NCBI RefSeq assembly: GCF_947504145.1
Contig: NZ_CANNGQ010000004.1
Location: 1-64,000 of the forward strand
Source of the DNA: an uncultured Microbulbifer sp.
Lineage (GTDB): Bacteria > Pseudomonadota > Gammaproteobacteria > Pseudomonadales > Cellvibrionaceae
Length of the DNA stretch: 64,000 nt
Direction: 5' to 3'
How positions within the stretch are numbered: the first letter of the stretch is position 1; each line of letters starts with the position of its first letter. Positions 57,324 to 64,000 of the stretch are shown here, one piece after another. The notes below the pieces were generated by a model, which worked only from the letters and a program-made list of their open reading frames with translations, ran no database searches and had not been told where the DNA came from. The position numbers and the translations under genes were made by a program.

Positions 57324-57631
57324 GTTTAAAAAACGCCAGAATGACTGTACGCATTGCAGCGGCCAGGACAGTATCGAGTCCGCTAAGAATAGCGGCACAC
57401 AGTATCCAACACACGCCTACCATCCCCCCCGATCATTTTTTCCTCCCCCCCCACCGGGTGGGATGCCCTTTGCCAGCACCTGCCCTCTAATCAAGTCTCC
57501 GTTTTTGTACGTGCACTCGGCCACCCGTCGGTTTGAGGGGGCGCATGTAGCGATGGTGAGCCCGCTTGCGCGGAGCAAATAACGCGCAGGCTGGCAAAAA
57601 ATCAATAATAGAAACAATAAGGTCAAAGAGC
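57324..57631. other. leader region upstream of the pullulanase gene
   Basis: About 308 bases with no gene. It carries two C-runs (seven C at 57424-57430, eight C at 57445-57452) separated by a T-rich stretch, then a small hairpin CCCACCGGGTGGG. I cannot place a promoter firmly. The runs could slip and change spacing, but no evidence for that is visible in one sequence. Confidence 0.4.
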
Positions 57632-60600
57632 ATGCAAGCTTCTTCTCGCGCAAGCGGGCGCACCCCTCGCGCGCGCCATATTCACGCCGCCTCACTGCTG
57701 GCTATCGCTATTGCCGCCTCGGCGCACAGCAACGCCCAGACGGCAAACTCTGAACTCTCCATGGTCAATATTCCCGGTTCCATCCAGACTCCCATCGGGT
57801 GTGCGGCCGACTGGGATGCCGCCTGCGAAGTGTCGCAACTGACCTACGATGCCAATGATGATCTCTGGCGGGGTACTTACACCTTGCCAGCGGGGGACTA
57901 CGAATACAAAGTCGCCATCAACGGCAGTTGGGATGAAAACTATGGGGGTAATGCCGACGCAAACGGCGGCAATATTCCTTTGAGTATCGCCACCGAGCAA
58001 GAAGTTAACTTTTTCTATGACCACGAATCCAACTGGATAGCGGACAACGTAAGACACACCATTGTTGCCGCAGCCGGCGATTTTCAGAGTGAGCTGGGCT
58101 GCCCCGGCGACTGGCAGCCCGAGTGCCTTCAGACCTGGTTACAGGACGTAGATGGTGACGGTATCTACACCTTTATCACCGATGTACTCCCCGCCGGTGA
58201 TTACCAGATGAAAGCCGCACTCAATGAGGGCTGGGAAGAAAGCTACGGTGACAGCAGTGGCAACAATATTGCGTTTACTGCCGAGGAAGGTAAGGAAATT
58301 TATTTTGCTTTCGACAGCAATACAAACAATGTCGTTGTCAGCACGGACGGCGTACCGCGCGGTGACCTGACCACCGACAAGGCGCACTGGGTGGACGCCA
58401 ACACCATCGTATGGCCGGTTACCCTGCCAGAAGGTGGCAGCGCCATGCTGGTAGCCAGCGACAGCGCAGCACTGACCCTGGGCCCGGACGGCGTTAGCGG
58501 CGATATCGAAATTGCCATGGCACACAGCGCAGATGGTATGAGCGAATCTGCCAGCGCTAAATTTCCACACCTGACAAATGCCACGGCGTTCACTCTGCCG
58601 GCCGATACCGATATCGAAGCATTGGTTCGAGGCCAACTTGCCGTGGCGCTATTCGACGCGGAAGGAAACATCGTAGATACCACCGGTATTCAGACACCGG
58701 GCGTACTGGATGCCGCCTTTGCCTACGACGGCGCACTCGGCTCCACCGTTGGCGAAGACGCGATCGAATTCGCGCTTTGGGCGCCGACCGCGAAATCCGT
58801 CAAGGTGCACCTGTTCGACAATGCCGGGCAGCTTGAGCCCACCGCATACATAGAGATGACCGCAGATAACGGCGTATGGAGCGCATCCACCAGTATCGAC
58901 TGGGACCGCAAGTTCTATATGTACGAAGTGGAAGTTTATTCCTACGCAACCCGCGCCATTGAAAACAACTGGGTGACGGACCCTTATTCGCTAAGCCTGT
59001 CCACCAACTCCCACAAAAGCCAGATCGTCAATCTGAACGACGAAGACCTGAAACCGGAAGGCTGGGATTCAGTGATGAAACCATCACTGTCTGCGGCGGA
59101 AGATATTTCCATTTACGAGCTGCATGTGCGCGATTTCAGTATTGCGGACGATATGGTCAGCGAAGGGGCTCGCGGTACCTTTGCCGCCTTCACCGAGAAT
59201 GGCCGTGGCAGCCTGCACCTGGCTGAACTGGCGGCCGCGGGACTGTCTCATGTGCACCTGCTGCCGGCATTCGACTTCGCTACCGTCAACGAAGAGAAAT
59301 CCGCGCAGGCGGTTACCGAAGACTTGAGTGTTTACGCCGCAGACAGTACGGAGCAGCAGGCCGCGGTCAACGCTATTCGCGATCAGGACGGATTTAACTG
59401 GGGATACGATCCGCTACATTTCACCGTGCCCGAGGGCAGTTACTCTACCGACCCGAACGGCGTACAGCGCATCGTCGAATTCCGCGAGATGGTGCAATCC
59501 CTGAGTGACATGGGCCTGCGGGTGGTCATGGATGTGGTATACAACCACACCAGCTCCTTCGCCCAGTACGACAATTCCATTCTCGACAAAATCGTGCCCG
59601 GCTATTACCACCGCCGCAACGGCGAAGGTTTTGTGGAAATGAGCAGCTGCTGCGCAAACACCGCCAGCGAGCACACCATGATGGAAAAGCTGATGCGCGA
59701 TTCCATGAAAACCTGGGCTACTGCCTACAAGGTGGACAGCTTCCGCTTTGACCTGATGGGCCACCACAGCAAGGAAAACATTCTGAATGTGGCCAGCGAT
59801 CTGCAGGCACTCACCCTGGAGACCGACGGCGTCGATGGTTCTTCGATGTATCTGTACGGGGAGGGCTGGAACTTTGGTGAAGTGGTTGACGATGCGCGCT
59901 TCGTGCAGGCACGCCAGGGCAATATGGCAGGCACCGGCGTCGGCACCTTTAACGATCGTATCCGCGATTCGGTGCGCGGTGGCAATCCGTTCGGCGGTTT
60001 CGAGGAGCAGGGTTTTGGTACCGGCCTGTTTACCGACAGCAACGGCAAGTTCGGCGGTGACGACGAGCGCGCTACCCTGCTGACGCTCGCCGATAAAGTA
60101 CGTATCACTTTGGCAGGCAACCTCGCAGACTATGTACTGGAAACCTCCGACGGCACCGAGTTGAGCGGCGCCGAGCTGATCTACAACGGCCAGCCCACCG
60201 GCTACACCGCCGACCCGCAGGAATCGATCAACTATGTAGCCGCCCACGATAACGAAACCCTGTTTGACGGCATCCAGATCAAGGCGAACAGCACCACCAG
60301 TGTGGCCGATCGGGTGCGCCTGCAGAACTTCAGCACCTCGCTGGTCCTGCTGGCTCAGGGGGTTCCCTTCATCCACGCCGGCCAGGAAATCCTGCGCTCC
60401 AAATCCATGGACCGCGACAGCTACAACTCCGGTGACTGGTTCAACGCCATCGACTTCTCCCTCGCCACCGACAACTGGGGCGCCGGCCTGCCGATTGCGG
60501 ACAAGAACGAGGACAACTGGGGGTTAATGGCACCGCTACTAGCCAACCCGGATATTGCTCCACAGCAGACGGACCGCGAGTTTGCGCTGACCGTATTCAA

Positions 60601-61102
60601 GGATTGGTTACAGATCCGTGCCAGCAGTGGGCTATTTCGCTTGCCAACAGGAGAAGCAGTGCAGTCTGTGGTTTCCTTTGCCAACACTGGCCCCGAACAG
60701 ATTCCCGGCCTCATCGCCATGCACCTGAACGATGCTGCGGGGGATTTTGACGCGGAAACCTCTCAGATTCTGGTCCTGTTCAACGGTGGCGCGGAGACTC
60801 AGGAATTCACTCTCGAGTCGGCGGCTGAACTGCCGTTCGCCCTGCACCCGGTACAACAGGCGTCCGCAGATACTGCGCTTGAGAACGCGTTCGTAGAAGC
60901 CGGCGTCTTCACCGTACCGGCGCGCACCACTGCGGTCTTCACCCTGGCGCGTACCGACGACACCTCAATTCCGGTTGAGGAAGAAGAGGAGGTGCAAGAA
61001 GAGGAGCAACCGCAGGACAACAACGGTTCCAGTGGCGGCGCCGCAGGCATCGCCCTGTTCGGCCTGCTGATTGCCGCCCTGCTGCGTCGCCGCCGCTTCT
61101 GA
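57632..61102 (+). CDS. secreted pullulanase-type alpha-1,6-glucosidase (GH13)
   Basis: Debranches pullulan or related alpha-glucans outside the cell. 1156 residues: signal peptide (1-37), two X25-like starch-related modules (45-135, 142-236, both with LPAGDY), a pullulanase N-domain (about 245-360), CBM48 (about 370-460) and a GH13 barrel. FNWGYDP (588-594) is the pullulanase mark; catalytic Asp in FRFDLMGHH (D707), Glu in YGEGW (E744) and Asp in AAHDNE (D873). The end has a Gly/Ser stretch, a hydrophobic helix and RRRRF, as in GlyGly-CTERM (rhombosortase) tails. ATG at 57632 is preferred over the TTG at 57566. Confidence 0.93.
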   Translation: MQASSRASGRTPRARHIHAASLLAIAIAASAHSNAQTANSELSMVNIPGSIQTPIGCAADWDAACEVSQLTYDANDDLWRGTYTLPAGDYEYKVAINGSWDENYGGNADANGGNIPLSIATEQEVNFFYDHESNWIADNVRHTIVAAAGDFQSELGCPGDWQPECLQTWLQDVDGDGIYTFITDVLPAGDYQMKAALNEGWEESYGDSSGNNIAFTAEEGKEIYFAFDSNTNNVVVSTDGVPRGDLTTDKAHWVDANTIVWPVTLPEGGSAMLVASDSAALTLGPDGVSGDIEIAMAHSADGMSESASAKFPHLTNATAFTLPADTDIEALVRGQLAVALFDAEGNIVDTTGIQTPGVLDAAFAYDGALGSTVGEDAIEFALWAPTAKSVKVHLFDNAGQLEPTAYIEMTADNGVWSASTSIDWDRKFYMYEVEVYSYATRAIENNWVTDPYSLSLSTNSHKSQIVNLNDEDLKPEGWDSVMKPSLSAAEDISIYELHVRDFSIADDMVSEGARGTFAAFTENGRGSLHLAELAAAGLSHVHLLPAFDFATVNEEKSAQAVTEDLSVYAADSTEQQAAVNAIRDQDGFNWGYDPLHFTVPEGSYSTDPNGVQRIVEFREMVQSLSDMGLRVVMDVVYNHTSSFAQYDNSILDKIVPGYYHRRNGEGFVEMSSCCANTASEHTMMEKLMRDSMKTWATAYKVDSFRFDLMGHHSKENILNVASDLQALTLETDGVDGSSMYLYGEGWNFGEVVDDARFVQARQGNMAGTGVGTFNDRIRDSVRGGNPFGGFEEQGFGTGLFTDSNGKFGGDDERATLLTLADKVRITLAGNLADYVLETSDGTELSGAELIYNGQPTGYTADPQESINYVAAHDNETLFDGIQIKANSTTSVADRVRLQNFSTSLVLLAQGVPFIHAGQEILRSKSMDRDSYNSGDWFNAIDFSLATDNWGAGLPIADKNEDNWGLMAPLLANPDIAPQQTDREFALTVFKDWLQIRASSGLFRLPTGEAVQSVVSFANTGPEQIPGLIAMHLNDAAGDFDAETSQILVLFNGGAETQEFTLESAAELPFALHPVQQASADTALENAFVEAGVFTVPARTTAVFTLARTDDTSIPVEEEEEVQEEEQPQDNNGSSGGAAGIALFGLLIAALLRRRRF

Positions 61103-61124
61103 TCTCCGCCCTTTCCACTGACAA

Positions 61125-61153
61125 TAAAAAACCCGGCGCTGCCGGGTTTTTTA
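61125..61153. terminator. bidirectional terminator between the pullulanase and galE genes
   Basis: A perfect 13-bp stem TAAAAAACCCGGC, loop GCT, and its complement ending in a T-run. A- and T-runs on either side allow it to end both convergent transcripts. Confidence 0.9.
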
Positions 61154-61154
61154 T

Positions 61155-62183
61155 TTACTGCTGTTTGTAGCCCTGCGGATTCTGCGACTGCCAGCGCCAG
61201 GTGTCTTCCACCATCCGCTGTAGATCCAGCTCGGTTTTCCAACCCAGCTCCTGTTCGGCGTAAGCCGGGTCGGCGTAGCATTCGGCAATATCACCGGGGC
61301 GACGGGGAACAACCTGGTAGGGAACCTCCCTGTCCGCCGCCTCGGCAAAAGCGCGCACGATTTCCAGTACGGAGCTTCCGCGGCCAGTACCCAGGTTGTA
61401 GGTGTAACAGCCGGCCTCGGTATCCGGCTTCTGCAGCTTGTTGAGCGCTGCCAGATGACCGCGGGCCAGGTCGACCACGTGAATGTAATCGCGCACACCG
61501 GTGCCATCGGGGGTGGCGTAGTCGTCGCCGAACACCTGCAGGTGTGGCAGGCGTCCCACCGCCACCTGGGCCACGTAGGGCAACAGGTTGTTGGGGATTC
61601 CCGCTGGATCTTCGCCGATGGTACCGCTCTCATGGGCGCCGATGGGATTGAAGTAACGCAGCAGGCTCACTTTCCACTCGCTTGCGGGGGCCTTGCACAG
61701 GTCGCGCAGCATGTCTTCCACGATCAGCTTGCTGGCACCGTAGGGGTTGGTGGCACCGGTGGGGAAGTTTTCTCGAATGGGTACCGTCTCCGGGTCACCA
61801 TACACAGTGGCAGACGAACTGAAGATCAGCTGATGCACACCGAACTCTGCCATCACCTCACAAAGAGTCAGGGAGCCGGCAACATTGTTCTGGTAATAAC
61901 GCAGAGGAATGGATACGGATTCGCCCACGGCCTTGAGTCCGGCGAAATGTATTACCGCAGAAACCGGGTATTGCCGAAAAATGTCCCGCAGCGCATCCCC
62001 GTCCTGAATATCCACCTGGTGGAAAGGCACCGACTTGCCGGTAATCGCCTCGACCCGGCGCAGCGCTTCCTCGCTGCTGTTGCAGAGGTTGTCCACCACC
62101 ACGGGTTCGAACCCCGCCGCCAGCAGCTCGACACAAGTGTGGCTGCCAATATAGCCGGCGCCCCCGGTTACCAGAACTTTCAT
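61155..62183 (-). CDS. galE: UDP-glucose 4-epimerase
   Basis: Interconverts UDP-glucose and UDP-galactose for sugar use and envelope polysaccharides. 342 residues, extended short-chain dehydrogenase: NAD motif [17 protein letters not shown], catalytic Ser/Tyr/Lys in SSSATVYGD and [11 protein letters not shown]. Ribosome site ATAAGGAAGATC precedes the ATG. Stands alone on the minus strand, converging on the pullulanase gene. Confidence 0.97.
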   Translation of the reverse strand: MKVLVTGGAGYIGSHTCVELLAAGFEPVVVDNLCNSSEEALRRVEAITGKSVPFHQVDIQDGDALRDIFRQYPVSAVIHFAGLKAVGESVSIPLRYYQNNVAGSLTLCEVMAEFGVHQLIFSSSATVYGDPETVPIRENFPTGATNPYGASKLIVEDMLRDLCKAPASEWKVSLLRYFNPIGAHESGTIGEDPAGIPNNLLPYVAQVAVGRLPHLQVFGDDYATPDGTGVRDYIHVVDLARGHLAALNKLQKPDTEAGCYTYNLGTGRGSSVLEIVRAFAEAADREVPYQVVPRRPGDIAECYADPAYAEQELGWKTELDLQRMVEDTWRWQSQNPQGYKQQ

Positions 62184-62576
62184 GATCTTCCTTATTTGTT
62201 GGATATACGGTTGCGATCTCGTGGTCCGGCGCAGCGATCATCACGCACAGACTCTGCCATAACATGGTGAAGCGTATTTTACGCCGGAAACGCGCTTCGC
62301 AAAACTGACACCTTTTTCAACCCATCTTGTGCCGATCTTCCATTGAAGCCCACAGCGCTGACTATCCTGAAAGTGCGGGACCTGATAGCAGGACCCCTGT
62401 TGCGACAGCAGCATCGTCGCGCAATCAATAGGTAATAAAGATAGCGTTCTCGCGCGTCAGCGCTCTTCAGCATTCGTTGCGAGATGTATTCGCGGTCATC
62501 ACACGCTGCAGCGCAGTAGGTACTCCACGGCAGGAGGCCGGACACTGACGCGGTACGCTACAGGGAGTCGTAAACC
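62184..62576. other. divergent region between galE and prkA
   Basis: 393 bases with no gene that I can support. A small palindrome GCGTATTTTACGC lies at 62271-62283, close upstream of galE, and could be an operator. I cannot place the prkA promoter firmly. Confidence 0.45.
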
Positions 62577-64000
62577 ATGTCGATATTCAATCACTACCTG
62601 GAACGCTACGAGTCGATTCAGGAGGAAGAACTCACCATCCAGGAGTACCTGGAACTGTGCAAAAACGACCGCAGCGCCTACGCGTCTCCGGCGGAGCGCA
62701 TGCTGATGGCGATTGGCGAAGCCGAGCTGATCGACACCTCCCGTGACCCACGACTCTCGCGCATTTTTTCCAACAAGGTAATCAAGCGCTACAAGGCGTT
62801 CAATGAATTCTACGGAATGGAGGAAGCCATCGAGCAGATCGTTTCCTTCTTCCGCCACGCGGCCCAGGGCCTGGAAGAGAAAAAACAGATCCTGTATTTG
62901 CTGGGCCCGGTGGGCGGCGGTAAATCCTCCCTGGCCGAGCGCCTCAAGGCAATGATGGAGCAGATCCCAATCTATGCGATCAAGGGTTCGCCAGTATTCG
63001 AGTCTCCACTGGCTCTGTTCTCACCATCCGAGGACGGTCAGATCCTGGAAGAGGATTACGGCATTCCACGCCGCTACGTAAACACCATCATGTCTCCATG
63101 GGCGGTCAAGCGCCTGCACGAATACAAGGGCGACATCAGCAAGTTCAAGGTGGTGAAAATCCGCCCGTCGATTCTGGATCAGATCAGCATCGCCAAAACC
63201 GAACCAGGCGACGAAAACAACCAGGATATTTCCGCGCTGGTGGGCAAGGTAGACATCCGCAAGCTGGAAGATTTCCCGCAAAACGATCCGGATGCCTACA
63301 GTTTTTCCGGCAGTCTGTGCCGCTCCAACCAGGGCATGATGGAATTCGTGGAGATGTTCAAGGCGCCCATCAAGGTGCTCCACCCGCTGCTGACCGCCAC
63401 CCAGGAAGGCAACTACAACAGCACCGAGGGGCTGGGCGCCATCCCGTTCAACGGGGTCATCCTCGCCCACTCCAACGAATCTGAGTGGCAGTCTTTCCGC
63501 AACAACCGCAACAACGAGGCCTTCCTCGACCGCATCTATATCGTCAAGGTGCCCTACTGCCTGCGGGTGAAAGAAGAAATCAAAATTTACGACAAGCTGC
63601 TGGAACACAGCTCTCTGTCAAAAGCACCCTGCGCGCCGGATACGCTGCGTATGCTGGCCCAGTTCTCGGTGCTGTCCCGCGTCAAGAATCCGGAAAACTC
63701 CAGCGTGTTTTCCAAAATGCGGGTGTATGACGGTGAGAACCTGAAAGACACCGACCCGAAAGCCAAAACCATTCAGGAATACCGCGACAACGCGGGTGTG
63801 GATGAGGGTATGAACGGCCTGTCTACCCGCTTTGCGTTCAAGATCCTGTCCAAGGTATTTAACTTCGATGCCACGGAGGTGGCTGCCAACCCGGTGCACC
63901 TGTTGTATGTGCTGGAACAGCAGATCGAACAGCAACAGTTCCCGCCGGAGCAGCAGGAAAACTATCTCGGATTTATCAAGGAGTACCTGGCACCGCGCTA
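62577..64000 (+). CDS. prkA: PrkA family serine protein kinase (YeaG), 3' end outside the window
   Basis: An AAA+-type serine kinase of the YeaG/PrkA group, linked to stress and stationary-phase responses. About 474 residues are seen before the window ends, out of about 640. Start MSIFNHYLERYESIQEEELT, Walker A GPVGGGKSSLAERLK (about residue 110), the family motif GNYNSTEGLGAIPFNGVILA and the sensor-like HSNESEWQSFRNN. The ATG follows AGGGAG. In other bacteria it heads yeaG-yeaH-ycgB (spoVR); that continuation would lie beyond the right edge. Confidence 0.95.
   Translation, partial: MSIFNHYLERYESIQEEELTIQEYLELCKNDRSAYASPAERMLMAIGEAELIDTSRDPRLSRIFSNKVIKRYKAFNEFYGMEEAIEQIVSFFRHAAQGLEEKKQILYLLGPVGGGKSSLAERLKAMMEQIPIYAIKGSPVFESPLALFSPSEDGQILEEDYGIPRRYVNTIMSPWAVKRLHEYKGDISKFKVVKIRPSILDQISIAKTEPGDENNQDISALVGKVDIRKLEDFPQNDPDAYSFSGSLCRSNQGMMEFVEMFKAPIKVLHPLLTATQEGNYNSTEGLGAIPFNGVILAHSNESEWQSFRNNRNNEAFLDRIYIVKVPYCLRVKEEIKIYDKLLEHSSLSKAPCAPDTLRMLAQFSVLSRVKNPENSSVFSKMRVYDGENLKDTDPKAKTIQEYRDNAGVDEGMNGLSTRFAFKILSKVFNFDATEVAANPVHLLYVLEQQIEQQQFPPEQQENYLGFIKEYLAPR

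Noticed and set aside
62279-62545. Small minus-strand frame in the galE-prkA gap
   Set aside because: Cys/Arg-rich translation with no family features; the region looks non-coding.

Overview
The window is a gene-dense, GC-rich stretch of a gammaproteobacterial chromosome. I see no phage, plasmid, CRISPR or tRNA genes. The gene order matches blocks known from Pseudomonas: argC/DUF6776/bactofilin/erpA/anmK/M23 peptidase/tyrS; dsbD/aroQ/accBC/prmA/DUF3426/dusB/fis/purHD; coq7/osmC/vfr/trpC/trpD/trpG; lptD/surA/pdxA/rsmA/apaH. Base composition, the secreted pullulanase with a GlyGly-CTERM-type tail and the mixture of blocks suggest a marine Cellvibrionales bacterium such as Microbulbifer; that assignment is inference.

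Layout. 1-9.2 kb: tandem rrn-like promoters firing off the left edge, tyrS, a LysM/M23 peptidase and anmK, then a minus-strand argC-DUF6776-bactofilin-erpA operon and a ClC channel. 9.3-13.1 kb: haem genes hemJ, hemL and hemB around a ThiD-like kinase with an altered catalytic motif. 13.2-23 kb: a small LuxR-type regulator, a membrane winged-helix regulator ending in a receiver-like domain, PBP1b, adenosine kinase, a PAS-GGDEF-EAL protein with a consensus CRP site upstream, and three export-targeted proteins. 23.1-35.6 kb: the dsbD-to-coq7 housekeeping run. 35.6-47.8 kb: OsmC, a CRP/Vfr homologue, an M3 peptidase lipoprotein, the trp genes with a voltage-gated ion channel inside the cluster, rpe, and the murU-amgK recycling pair. 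48-54.9 kb: the lptD-surA-pdxA-rsmA-apaH operon. 54.9-57.2 kb: an ECF sigma/anti-sigma pair diverging from a DUF4168 gene. 57.6-64 kb: pullulanase, galE and the start of prkA.

Functional links. AnmK, AmgK and MurU together form most of the anhydro-MurNAc recycling route; PBP1b, the M23 peptidase and bactofilin also serve the cell wall. HemJ, HemL and HemB are haem enzymes. LptD and its chaperone SurA are co-transcribed.

The most unusual structure is a dispersed family of palindromic elements (five complete, one degenerate) lying mostly between co-directional genes inside likely operons. Each folds as a long outer stem enclosing two small hairpins with TCC(C/T/A)-type loops. Stem sequences differ between copies while pairing is kept, giving a three-way junction. 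I do not recognise this family by name.
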